Part shown: positions 55,481-64,000 of the stretch, piece by piece
How positions within the stretch are numbered: the stretch's first letter is position 1
How the letters are laid out: each line of letters opens with the position of its first letter
Source: Candidatus Methanoplasma sp.
Lineage (GTDB): Archaea > Thermoplasmatota > Thermoplasmata > Methanomassiliicoccales > Methanomethylophilaceae
Assembly (NCBI GenBank): GCA_031256955.1
Contig: JAIRPP010000016.1
Location: 124,001 to 188,000, forward strand
Reading direction: 5' to 3'
Length of the DNA: 64,000 nt
Notes under the pieces: generated by a model
Told to the model about the DNA's origin: nothing
Seen by the model: the letters and a program-made list of their open reading frames with translations, nothing else
Databases searched by the model: none
Made by a program: the position numbers and the translations under genes

Positions 55481-55992
55481 TCCAACTCCTCCGTCATTCT
55501 CATGAGCGACCGAGCTTCCTCTCTGACGGCCTCGTCCGTGGTGACGACCATCATCCCCTTCCCGGGCCAGCCGTAGACTATGTTCGTGCCGTCCGGCGAC
55601 AGGAGGATGCACGGTATAACCGCGAGGTCCTCTTCGCCTTCGACGCGTATCAGCCTCTCTTTCCCGGTCAAAGCGTTTTCCACGGCCGCGAAGAGCTCCG
55701 CGGTTATGGTTCCCGCGGGGTTCCTCACGGTAGCCGGCTCCCGCCCCTCGGCGCGGACCAGATCGGCGAACCGGGTCATCCCGCGCCTCTCCGTCATCCC
55801 GTCGTATATGGACAGGTCCGGCACTATGCCGTGCTCCCTCGCCGCGAGCGATACCACGTCGCCCACGGTTATGAGTTTGCGTTTGGTGTCAATAGATGAC
55901 AGTCCTTCTTCGCTCAGGGCCTTTCCCAGCGGGGCCTGGAAGAACTCCCTCTTGGATTCGGGAACCCTCCTGTCCGCGCCGGCCATGCTCAT
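55477..55992 (-). CDS. DUF359 GTP-dependent dephospho-CoA kinase
   Basis: ITVGDVVSLAAREHGIVPDLSIYDGMTERR...VRNPAGTITAELFAAVENAL; EGEEDLAVIPCIL. Confidence 0.9.
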   Translation of the reverse strand: MSMAGADRRVPESKREFFQAPLGKALSEEGLSSIDTKRKLITVGDVVSLAAREHGIVPDLSIYDGMTERRGMTRFADLVRAEGREPATVRNPAGTITAELFAAVENALTGKERLIRVEGEEDLAVIPCILLSPDGTNIVYGWPGKGMMVVTTDEAVREEARSLMRMTEELE

Positions 55993-56180
55993 CTGACCTT
56001 CAGAGCGTATTTGCCGTTTGCGGCTATCCCCATCTTGCGGGCGATGTCGGACTTCTCGAAGTCCACCACCGCCACCAGGCCCTGCCATTCCTTGGAGGTC
56101 TGGCCCCCGCACCTCGGGCACGTGTCGCCCTCCGTGACGAAATAGCACTGCTTGCACGCCCTGTACGAAGGCCCCGCCAT
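55989..56180 (-). CDS. spt4: Transcription elongation factor Spt4 (RpoE'')
   Basis: ACKQCYFVTEGDTCPRCGGQTSKEWQGLVAVVD. Confidence 0.93.
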   Translation of the reverse strand: MAGPSYRACKQCYFVTEGDTCPRCGGQTSKEWQGLVAVVDFEKSDIARKMGIAANGKYALKVR

Positions 56181-56758
56181 CAGGCCTCACCTTTCTGGGG
56201 CTGCTGCTGCCTGTTCTTCCGGTCCTCCTCCAGCCACTGGAGCTTCCCGAGCCCGGGCTGGCGCATGGTGAGGCCGATCTTGCTGTCCTGGGGGTTCTTC
56301 TCGTTCAGGTCCACGCTGACTATCCTCGCCCTGACGACGTCGCCGACGGCGAGCGCCCTGTTGGTGTCCTTCCCGACGAGCCTCTGGTTCGCCTCGTCTA
56401 TGTCGACGCGGTCGTCCATGACCTGGCTTATGTGGAGCAGGCCGTCCAGCGGCCCGAACCTCACGAACGCGCCGAACTTGAGGATCTCCACCACTTCGCC
56501 CTCGATGATCTCGTTGTCCCTCGGCTTGAACGAGATCTGCTCGTATCTGACCGCCTGGTACACCGCCCCGTCCCCGTGCACTATGCGCCCGGGGCCTACG
56601 GCCCTGACGTTCCTTATGAGCACGGTGAGGGCCTTGTCCTCCCCCAGCCTGCCCTCGAAGGAATCCCACGTGAGGGCGTCCACTACCTTCCCGATGTCCT
56701 CGTCGAGCTTCGCCGGCGGGATGCGGACCACCCTCTCGGCTTCTGTTAACACATACAT
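56180..56758 (-). CDS. rpoE1: DNA-directed RNA polymerase subunit E' (Rpb7-like)
   Basis: MYVLTEAERVVRIPPAKLDEDIGKVVDALTWDSFEGRL; S1 domain. Confidence 0.95.
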   Translation of the reverse strand: MYVLTEAERVVRIPPAKLDEDIGKVVDALTWDSFEGRLGEDKALTVLIRNVRAVGPGRIVHGDGAVYQAVRYEQISFKPRDNEIIEGEVVEILKFGAFVRFGPLDGLLHISQVMDDRVDIDEANQRLVGKDTNRALAVGDVVRARIVSVDLNEKNPQDSKIGLTMRQPGLGKLQWLEEDRKNRQQQPQKGEA

Positions 56759-56861
56759 GGCGGATCCTCTTGAATGCAGGGAGTATGGCTCCCTTATATA
56801 AATCCATTCGTAGGCGCGATTATAGAAAAAAATGGGAAGCGGGCCGGCGCCCGCGTTTGGA

Positions 56862-59033
56862 TCACACGACGACGAACAGGACCGCCGTCACGAGGCATAT
56901 CGTGGACAGCAGCTTCACCAGGACGTGGATCGAGGGGCCCGCCGTGTCCTTGAAGGGGTCTCCGACGGTGTCTCCGACGACCGCGGCCGCGTGCGCCGGG
57001 GACCTCTTGCCCCCGTGCTGCCCGGTCTCGATGTACTTCTTGGCGTTGTCCCAGGCCCCTCCCCCGTTGTTGAGGAAGTTGGCCATGAAGATCCCCATGC
57101 CGGTGCCCACCATTATGAGCGCCCCGACCGCGTTGTAGGCGATCTCCGGGAACACGAGCCTGTATATGAGCCCGAACGCCACGGGGACCAGTATGGGCAG
57201 GAGCGCGGGCACGACCATCGCCTTCAGCGCGCCGCGCGTGGCTATGTCCACGCACCTGGCGTAGTCCGGCTGGGACGTCCCCTCCATTATGCCCTTGTCC
57301 TCGCGGAACTGCCTGCGGACCTCCTCGATCATCTCCCCGGCGGCCGTTCCCACGGCGCGTATGGAGAGGGACGCGAAGAACGCCACCAGGACTATCCCTA
57401 TGAGCCCGCCGACGAATATCAGCGGGTCTCCGAGGTTGACGTAGAACACTTCCGCCAGCGGGATCCCCTTGATCTCGGCCACGATCTCGAAGAACGCGGC
57501 GAAGAGCAGGAACGCGGCGAGGGCGGCGGACGCCATCGCGTATCCCTTGGTGAGCGCCTTGGTGGTGTTGCCGGCGGCGTCCAGCTTGTCGGTCCTCCTC
57601 CTGACCTCCTCGGGCTGGTCGGACATCTCCGCTATGCCGCCCGCGTTGTCGGTTATCGGGCCGAAGGTGTCCTCGGCGAGTATGAACGCGGAGGACGCGA
57701 GCATGGCTATGGTGCCTATCGCGGTCCCGTAGAGGCCGTAGGTGGAGACGCCGTCGAAGAGCCCGCCCGCGGCGGGGTCGGCGGCGTTGCCGAGCACGTA
57801 GGTCGCTATGATGGCGACGACTATGCACACGATCGGGAGGACCGTGGACTCCATGCCTATGGATATGCCGTAGATGACGTTGGTGGCCGGGCCCGTCTCC
57901 GACGCCTTGGCTATGCTCTTGACGGGCTTGTGGTCGCCGGTGTAGTACTGGGTGAGGTAGACTATGGCGAGCCCGAGGGCTATGCCGACTATCCCGCACC
58001 CGACGTAGTAGTACCATCCGTCGATCTCGTCTTTGAGCAGCCAGTACGTGGCGAACGCCAGCGAGGCTATGACTATGGCGAGCGTGACGTAGTAGCCCAG
58101 GTTGAGGGCCTTGCACACGTCGGCGTCCTCGTCCCTCACGCGGACGGCGAATATGCCGACCAGGGACGCTATGAGGCCGAACGCCATGAGGACGAGCGGC
58201 AGGAACACCCAGTTGAGGGACATCTGGGGGGACAGCGCGAAGACGGCGGTCCCTATGACCATCGAGCCGATTATCTCCGCGGCGGTGGACTCGAATATGT
58301 CCGCCCCGCGGCCGGCGCAGTCGCCGACGTTGTCGCCCACGAGGTCCGCTATGACGGCGGGGTTCCTCGGGTCGTCCTCGGGTATGCCCGCCTCGACCTT
58401 GCCGACGAGGTCGGCGCCGACGTCGGCGGCCTTGGTGTATATGCCGCCGCCCAGCTGGGCGAACAGCGCGGCCATGGAGGCCCCGAACGCGTATCCGACC
58501 ACCGCGTGCAGCGTGTCGGTCATCGTCCCGTCGATGAGCGAGTCGTACGCGAAGACCACCCCGAAGAGGCCCGCGAGGGACAGGGTGGAGACCGCTATCC
58601 CGGAGATCGCCCCTCCGCGGAACGAGCACAGGAACGCCTCCTTGAAGGAGGAGCGCGCCGCGCTGGCGACGCGGATGTTGGCGTTGACCGACACCCTCAT
58701 CCCTATGTACCCGGAGAGGATCGAGAATCCAGCCCCAATCAGGAAGGCCGCCGCGACCTTGAAGTTGAGGTAGTTCGAGAAGTCGCCTCCGGCGAGCGAG
58801 CATAGCGCGATCACGATCGCGAGAACGATGCTTATGATCCCTATCGTCTTGTACTGGCGCCGCAGGTATGCCATGGCGCCGGTCTCTATCGCGTCGGATA
58901 TCTTCTGCATCTCAGGGGTCCCTTTGTCCTTGGACCATATGCCCCTGTAGAAGAACAGAGCGAACAGCAGCGCGACGAGGGCCGAGACGGGGATCATGAA
59001 CAACAGGTTGTTTACATCCAGTAGATCTATCAT
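56862..59033 (-). CDS. hppA: Membrane-bound (H+/Na+) pyrophosphatase
   Basis: GGGIYTKAADVGADLVGKVEAGIPEDDPRNPAVIADLVGDNVGDCAGRGADIFES. Confidence 0.97.
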   Translation of the reverse strand: MIDLLDVNNLLFMIPVSALVALLFALFFYRGIWSKDKGTPEMQKISDAIETGAMAYLRRQYKTIGIISIVLAIVIALCSLAGGDFSNYLNFKVAAAFLIGAGFSILSGYIGMRVSVNANIRVASAARSSFKEAFLCSFRGGAISGIAVSTLSLAGLFGVVFAYDSLIDGTMTDTLHAVVGYAFGASMAALFAQLGGGIYTKAADVGADLVGKVEAGIPEDDPRNPAVIADLVGDNVGDCAGRGADIFESTAAEIIGSMVIGTAVFALSPQMSLNWVFLPLVLMAFGLIASLVGIFAVRVRDEDADVCKALNLGYYVTLAIVIASLAFATYWLLKDEIDGWYYYVGCGIVGIALGLAIVYLTQYYTGDHKPVKSIAKASETGPATNVIYGISIGMESTVLPIVCIVVAIIATYVLGNAADPAAGGLFDGVSTYGLYGTAIGTIAMLASSAFILAEDTFGPITDNAGGIAEMSDQPEEVRRRTDKLDAAGNTTKALTKGYAMASAALAAFLLFAAFFEIVAEIKGIPLAEVFYVNLGDPLIFVGGLIGIVLVAFFASLSIRAVGTAAGEMIEEVRRQFREDKGIMEGTSQPDYARCVDIATRGALKAMVVPALLPILVPVAFGLIYRLVFPEIAYNAVGALIMVGTGMGIFMANFLNNGGGAWDNAKKYIETGQHGGKRSPAHAAAVVGDTVGDPFKDTAGPSIHVLVKLLSTICLVTAVLFVVV

Positions 59034-59136
59034 TGTGTTATTCCCCAATGTGCCTGAATAAGGCAAACCGCTGTTCCTATATAATAGTTGAATACGGAAT
59101 CGCAGGGCGCGCACGCATGCGCGCGCCTCGCCCGGG

Positions 59137-59640
59137 TCACGCAAACGGGCCCATGCCCAGCCCGGCCGCCTCCGCCACGTCGGCGACCCTGCCGCACTCC
59201 GCCCTCCCCCCGGACACTGAGCACAGGAGCAGCTCCCCGTCCTCCGCCACCAGGCCGGGGCCGAACGTCACCAGCGGGTTCAGCACGTCCTTCCCGAACA
59301 CCTCCGCGGCGCACGCCGCGCCCACGTCGCACGTGAGGGACAGGACCACGTCCGCCCCGTCCAGGACGGCGCGGTCCTCCTTCGCCCTGACCTTGTCCTG
59401 CAGGCAGGACGCGGACGTGTGCATCGCCCCGGCCACGTCTATCCCGTCGCGGGACAGGGCGTCGGCCAGCCTCGCGGCGGCGTCCGCCCCGCCGACCCCG
59501 GCGCAGAGCCTGGCGCAGGTGTTGCACGTCCATATCGCGACCCTCTTGCCCCTGAGGGCCTCCAGCAGCCCGCCGTAGTCCCTGTCCCTGGCCATCATCA
59601 GCACGCCCTCGATCCTCCTGCGCACGCCATATTCCCCCAT
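59137..59640 (-). CDS. MetV-like (methylene-THF reductase C-terminal type) Cys-containing protein
   Basis: LLEALRGKRVAIWTCNTCARLCAGVGG...CLQDKVRAKEDRAVLDGADVVLSLTCDVGAACAAEVF. Confidence 0.55.
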   Translation of the reverse strand: MGEYGVRRRIEGVLMMARDRDYGGLLEALRGKRVAIWTCNTCARLCAGVGGADAAARLADALSRDGIDVAGAMHTSASCLQDKVRAKEDRAVLDGADVVLSLTCDVGAACAAEVFGKDVLNPLVTFGPGLVAEDGELLLCSVSGGRAECGRVADVAEAAGLGMGPFA

Positions 59641-59778
59641 ATCCCGTCGGGGAATAAAGAGGTTGCCCGCGGGGCGGAGGCCCCTCCGCGGCGGGGGGCG
59701 GCGCGCGGAGAAGGGGGCGATCCCGGTCGAGCGTGCAAACGTCTTTAAATACAACCGACGTCTCACGCGCCAGCACGA

Positions 59779-60729
59779 GTGATTAAAATGGCCGATCTGA
59801 AGCTCATACCAGTCAAAGACATCAGGATCAAGAAGGGCGCGACCGTCAACGACCTCCTGAAGGCCATGGGGAGGTCCGGCGGGTTCACCGCGCAGAAGCT
59901 GGCCGACGCCACCGACATAGCGGAGGCCATGGTGAAGAAGGAGGGGTGCCTCAAGATCCTCTCGTTCCCCGCGTGCATAATGGCGACCGGGACCCGCGGG
60001 GTCATCGTCGACATGGTCAGGAACCGCATGGTGGACCTGATCATAACCACGTGCGGCACCCTCGACCACGACATAGCGAGGAGCTACGCCGACTACTACA
60101 AGGGCGACTTCATGATGGACGACGAGATGCTCAGGGAGGAGCACGAGATCAGCAGGCTCGGGAACGTGCTGGTCCCCGACTCCTGCTACGGGACGGTCCT
60201 GGAGGAGAACCTCCTGCCCATGTTCGACGACATATTCCGCGACAGCCAGTCCATGTCCACGCACGAGATCATCGATGCGGTGGGGTCGAGGATGAAGGAC
60301 CCCGACAGCCTCCTGTTCCAGTGCCACGACAAGGGCGTGCCCGTGGTGGTCCCGGGGATCACCGACGGGTCCTTCGGGTGCCAGCTGTGGATGTACTACC
60401 AGACCCACCGCAAGCTGAGGATAGACCTCTTCGCGGACGAGCAGATGCTGAGCGAGATGACCAACGCCGCCAAGCGCACCGGCGCGATAATCATCGGGGG
60501 AGGGATCTCCAAGCACCACGTGATCTGGTGGAACCAGTTCAGGGGCGGCCTGGACTACTGCATATACCTGACCACCGCCGAGGAGTACGACGGGTCCCTG
60601 TCCGGGGCCAGGATAAGGGAGGCCGTGTCCTGGGGGAAGGTCAAGAGCGGCGCCAAGAAGATGACGGTCGAGGGGGACGCGACCATAACCCTGCCCCTGA
60701 TCTACGCCGGGCTGGCGGACAGGGTCTGA
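59779..60729 (+). CDS. dys: Deoxyhypusine synthase
   Basis: TTCGTLDHDIARSYADYYKGDF; GGGISKHHVIWWNQFRGGLDYCIYLTTA. Confidence 0.95.
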   Translation: MIKMADLKLIPVKDIRIKKGATVNDLLKAMGRSGGFTAQKLADATDIAEAMVKKEGCLKILSFPACIMATGTRGVIVDMVRNRMVDLIITTCGTLDHDIARSYADYYKGDFMMDDEMLREEHEISRLGNVLVPDSCYGTVLEENLLPMFDDIFRDSQSMSTHEIIDAVGSRMKDPDSLLFQCHDKGVPVVVPGITDGSFGCQLWMYYQTHRKLRIDLFADEQMLSEMTNAAKRTGAIIIGGGISKHHVIWWNQFRGGLDYCIYLTTAEEYDGSLSGARIREAVSWGKVKSGAKKMTVEGDATITLPLIYAGLADRV

Positions 60730-60730
60730 C

Positions 60731-61732
60731 ATGCCGAAGAAGATCCTGGCCCTGCCCGGGGACGGCGTTGGCCCCGAGGTGGTGTCCGCCGCCGCGAGCG
60801 TCGTCGAGGCCGTCGCGGGCGGGAAGGTGGAGATCGCGTTCGCGGACATAGGGGAGTCCGCCTTCGAGGCCACCGGGCACCGCCTGCCTCCCGAGACGAT
60901 AGACCTGGCGACGGAGGCCGACGCGATAATCGCGGGCACGGTGGCGGACAAGCCGTCCGACAGGAGGTACGGCAACCCGGTCCGCGCGCTGAAGAAGCAG
61001 CTGGGCCTCTACGCCGTCCTGCGCAGGTTCTCCCCGCTCCTCCCCGCGCCGGGGCGGAGGCCCATGGACGTCTTCGTGGTCACCGGGAACCCGGACGCCC
61101 TGCTGAACGTGACCGAGACCGAGAGCCTGGACGGAGTCATGATGCAGAAGTACCTCTCCGCGGGGAGCTGCGCCAGGCTGTTCCGGAAGACCGCTCAGGT
61201 GGCGGAGGCCGGCGGGCGCAGGAGGATAACGTGCGCCCACCGCGCGGCGGCGTTCCCCGCGTCCGACGGCCTGTTCCTGGACCGCTTCTACAAGGAGTTC
61301 GCCGCGTCGGAGTTCATGATCGGGGACATGGAGGTGGAGCAGGCGGCCGCCGAGATGGTCATGGACCCGGGGTCCATGGACGTGATCGTGTCCACGGACC
61401 TGTACGGCAGCGTCCTGGCGGGGGTCGGCGCGGGGCTGGTGGGCGGGGGGTATCTGACCCCGATGGGGAGCCTGGGGGACTCCTCCGGCCTGTTCGAGCC
61501 CATGCACGGGCCGAGGGCGGACATGGCCGACAAGGGCGAGGTCAACCCCACGTCCGCCATCCTGTCCGCGGCGATGGCCCTGGACCAGGCGGGGCTCCGC
61601 GCCGAGGCGGAGGCCGTCAGGGCCTCCGTGAGGTCCGCGTACGCCAGGGGGGCGGTCACCCCCGACGCCGGGGGGAGCCTCGGGACGGCTGGCTTCTGCG
61701 ACGAGGTCGTTGAAGGTCTTAAAAAGCCGTGA
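60731..61732 (+). CDS. 3-isopropylmalate / homoisocitrate dehydrogenase family
   Basis: LPGDGVGPEVV; NPTSAILSAAMALD; EPMHGPRADMADKGEVNP. Confidence 0.88.
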   Translation: MPKKILALPGDGVGPEVVSAAASVVEAVAGGKVEIAFADIGESAFEATGHRLPPETIDLATEADAIIAGTVADKPSDRRYGNPVRALKKQLGLYAVLRRFSPLLPAPGRRPMDVFVVTGNPDALLNVTETESLDGVMMQKYLSAGSCARLFRKTAQVAEAGGRRRITCAHRAAAFPASDGLFLDRFYKEFAASEFMIGDMEVEQAAAEMVMDPGSMDVIVSTDLYGSVLAGVGAGLVGGGYLTPMGSLGDSSGLFEPMHGPRADMADKGEVNPTSAILSAAMALDQAGLRAEAEAVRASVRSAYARGAVTPDAGGSLGTAGFCDEVVEGLKKP

Positions 61733-61747
61733 GTCATCAATGCTTGG

Positions 61748-62803
61748 ATGATCGACAGAGGACACAGGGGCTGCGTGGAGGCCGCCCTGGCCCACGAGGC
61801 CGGGGCCCGCACGCCAGTCAACAACTTCGCCATCGTGACCGCAGCCCGCAGCGCGGGGATGACGGTAGACGAGGCCAGATGGCGCCCGGAGGTCTCCGCC
61901 ACCGTATCCATAGACTACGCCCTGAAGACGCGCTCGGACTTCGTCAAGCCGATCCTGGACTCGCAGGCTCCGTTCGCGGACCTGGGCGCGGAGGTCTCCT
62001 TCCCGGAGGACGACTACGGGTACATAAGGAGCCACCTGGTGAAAGATGCGGAGGACGTCGATTCCCTGGCGTTCTTCGACCCCCGGGCGGCTGAGGAGTG
62101 CCCCTTCTTCTCGAAGATCTTCGTGGAGGGGCTGGAGGCCACGGCCGCCGCGCTCCCCGAGGACCTCCACGTGTGCGGGCTCTCCTGGGGGCCGTTCACG
62201 ACCGCCGGGCTCCTCATGGGCGCGGAGCAGATGCTCATGGCGACGTTCATGGACAGGGACATGGTGCGCTCGCTTGTGGACAAGTCCGCCGGGTTCGTCC
62301 TGGACATGCAGGCGGCGATGCTGGAGGCCGGCGCCACGGTGATATGGATGGCCGACCCCACGTCGTCCGGGGACATGATCTCCCCGGGAATGTTCGAGGA
62401 CCTGTCCTTCGGGGCGATAAAGAGCGTGATGGAGGGCGCGAAGGCCGCCTCGGGCGCCCCCGCGTTCCTGCACATATGCGGGGACACGACGGGCATCCTG
62501 CCCATGATCCCGGATACGGGCACGGACTGCTTCAGCTTCGACCACGCGGTGGACATCGCGGCGGCCAAGGGCCTCGCCGGGAAGAGGGTCGCCCTCATGG
62601 GCAACATAGACCCCGTGAAGCTGATAATGGACGGGAGCCCGGAGGCGGTGGCGAGGGAGTGCGCCCGCATGATCGGGATCGCCGGGACCGAGGGCGGGTA
62701 CGTCATCGCCCCCGGGTGCGAGACGCCGCAGAGCAGCCCCGACGCCAACGTGGAGGCGATGGGGCGGGCCGGGACGGAGTACTGGCTCGGGAACGGGAGA
62801 TGA
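61748..62803 (+). CDS. MtaA/MtbA-like methylcobamide:CoM methyltransferase (UroD fold)
   Basis: AFLHICGDTTGILPMI (Zn ligand motif), VALMGNIDPVKLIMDGSPEAV, IAPGCETP. Confidence 0.88.
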   Translation: MIDRGHRGCVEAALAHEAGARTPVNNFAIVTAARSAGMTVDEARWRPEVSATVSIDYALKTRSDFVKPILDSQAPFADLGAEVSFPEDDYGYIRSHLVKDAEDVDSLAFFDPRAAEECPFFSKIFVEGLEATAAALPEDLHVCGLSWGPFTTAGLLMGAEQMLMATFMDRDMVRSLVDKSAGFVLDMQAAMLEAGATVIWMADPTSSGDMISPGMFEDLSFGAIKSVMEGAKAASGAPAFLHICGDTTGILPMIPDTGTDCFSFDHAVDIAAAKGLAGKRVALMGNIDPVKLIMDGSPEAVARECARMIGIAGTEGGYVIAPGCETPQSSPDANVEAMGRAGTEYWLGNGR

Positions 62804-62833
62804 GCGGGCTGGCGCGATAGAAGTGGGAGATAG

Positions 62834-62917
62834 TGCAAGGGAAGGGATTTGAACCCTTGGACCACTAAGGACTAGGCCCTCAACCTAGCGTCGTTGGCCA
62901 AGCTTGACTACCCTTGC
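62834..62917 (-). tRNA. tRNA-Leu (anticodon GAG)
   Basis: Acceptor GCAAGGG/CCCTTGC, anticodon stem-loop CTAGG-TTGAGGG-CCTAG, long variable arm. Confidence 0.92.
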
Positions 62918-63078
62918 GAATGTGCGCTTGAATGGGCATGCAGTAGATAAGCTTTTGCGCAGGGGAGCGGCGCGCCGCGCTCCCGCGGCCCGCTGTCCCA
63001 CAGCGGGCGCTGAAAAGATTCTAATAGGGCCCGCGCTATTTCATATTATATTGGTATGCATACTATGGAATCAAAGGT

Positions 63079-64000
63079 ATGAATATCAAAAGAACCTACG
63101 GGACCAACATGCCAAAGACCATTTATCTAGACAACGCGGCCACGACCGCGGTGAAGCGGGAGGTCTTCGACGCGATGGCCCCGTACTTCACGGAGCAGTA
63201 CGGGAACCCGTCCAGCATCCACGAGTTCGGAGCCAGGTGCGGGGTCGCCTGCGACGAGGCCAGGGCGAAGGTCGCGAAGGTGATCGGAGCGAACCCGCAG
63301 GAGATCTACTTCACCTCCGGGGGGACCGAGTCCGACAACTGGGCGATCAAATCGACCGCGTACGCTAAAAAAGAGAAGGGCAGGCATATAATCACCACCA
63401 GGATAGAGCACCACGCGGTCATGGAGACCTGCGAGTTCCTCAAGCGCGACGGGTTCGACGTCACCTTCCTGGACGTCGACGACCAGGGCCTGGTGGACCC
63501 CGCGAAGCTGGAGGCGGCCATCCGCCCGGACACGATACTCATATCCGTCATATACGCCAACAACGAGATCGGCACGGTGCAGCCCATAGCCGAGATCGGC
63601 AGGATCGCCCGCGCCAGGGGCGTGCTGTTCCACACCGACGCCGTCCAGGCGTTCGGCCACGTCCCCATAGACGTGGACGCGGAGAACATAGACCTCCTCA
63701 GCGCCAGCGGCCACAAGATACACGGCCCCAAGGGCATAGGGTTCCTGTACATGAGGAAGGGCGTGAAGCTCCCCCCGCTGATGCACGGCGGGCACCACGA
63801 GAGGGGGCGCCGCGCGGGCACGCTCAACGTGCCCGGGATAGTCGGGCTGGGGAAGGCGGCGGAGATCGCCGGCGCGGAGATGGCCGCCAACGCCGAGCGC
63901 GTGACCGCCCTCCGCGACAGGCTCATAAAGGGCATGCTGTCGGAGATCCCGCACTCCAGGCTCAACGGGCACCCCACCAAAAGGCTGCCCGGCAACGCCA
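63079..64000 (+). CDS. Cysteine desulfurase NifS/IscS (truncated by window end)
   Basis: YLDNAATTAVKREVFDAMAPYF; FTSGGTESDNWAIK; HTDAVQAFGHVPIDV; SGHKIHGPKGIGFLY. Confidence 0.95.
   Translation, partial: MNIKRTYGTNMPKTIYLDNAATTAVKREVFDAMAPYFTEQYGNPSSIHEFGARCGVACDEARAKVAKVIGANPQEIYFTSGGTESDNWAIKSTAYAKKEKGRHIITTRIEHHAVMETCEFLKRDGFDVTFLDVDDQGLVDPAKLEAAIRPDTILISVIYANNEIGTVQPIAEIGRIARARGVLFHTDAVQAFGHVPIDVDAENIDLLSASGHKIHGPKGIGFLYMRKGVKLPPLMHGGHHERGRRAGTLNVPGIVGLGKAAEIAGAEMAANAERVTALRDRLIKGMLSEIPHSRLNGHPTKRLPGNA

Noticed and set aside
55477-56758. rps24e-DUF359-spt4-rpoE1 cluster as a novel system
   Set aside because: A familiar archaeal gene order; ordinary housekeeping.
62988-63008. Hairpin GCCCGCTGTCCCACAGCGGGC as a riboswitch or ncRNA
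   Set aside because: A single simple stem between divergent tRNA-Leu and nifS; no conserved ncRNA features recognisable.

Overview
This ~64 kb, high-GC, gene-dense window is from an archaeal methanogen and is probably Methanomassiliicoccales-like. That placement is an inference from coenzyme M biosynthesis via cysteate synthase, an MtaA/MtbA-like methyltransferase, archaeal rpoE/spt4/rps24e/rps27ae, deoxyhypusine synthase, archaeosine synthase, a membrane pyrophosphatase and InlB-repeat surface proteins. Main blocks: (i) a minus-strand coenzyme M / sulfur operon (UPF0280, comDE, cysteate synthase, DUF39/marker-16-ferredoxin, Fe-S protein, GTPase, ABC-type ATPase); (ii) a CobN + ChlI + ChlD chelatase and FecBCD-type ABC uptake locus with two dockerin-bearing binding proteins, linked by six copies of a 17-bp palindrome (WTGGAT-N5-NTCCAW); (iii) housekeeping genes (pyrBI, arcS, por, ileS, tyrA, drg, rpoE1-spt4, hppA, dys, leuB-like, nifS); (iv) two large paralogous InlB-repeat/LRR surface proteins; (v) four AAA/DUF4143 ATPase genes, one decayed, each preceded by its own short repeats at regular 23-bp or 32-33-bp spacing. 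The strongest candidates for undescribed biology are the ATPase-repeat units, the sulfur operon (candidate terminal thiol-forming step of coenzyme M synthesis) and the palindrome-linked chelatase/uptake regulon. All identifications come from reading the sequence; no database search was run.
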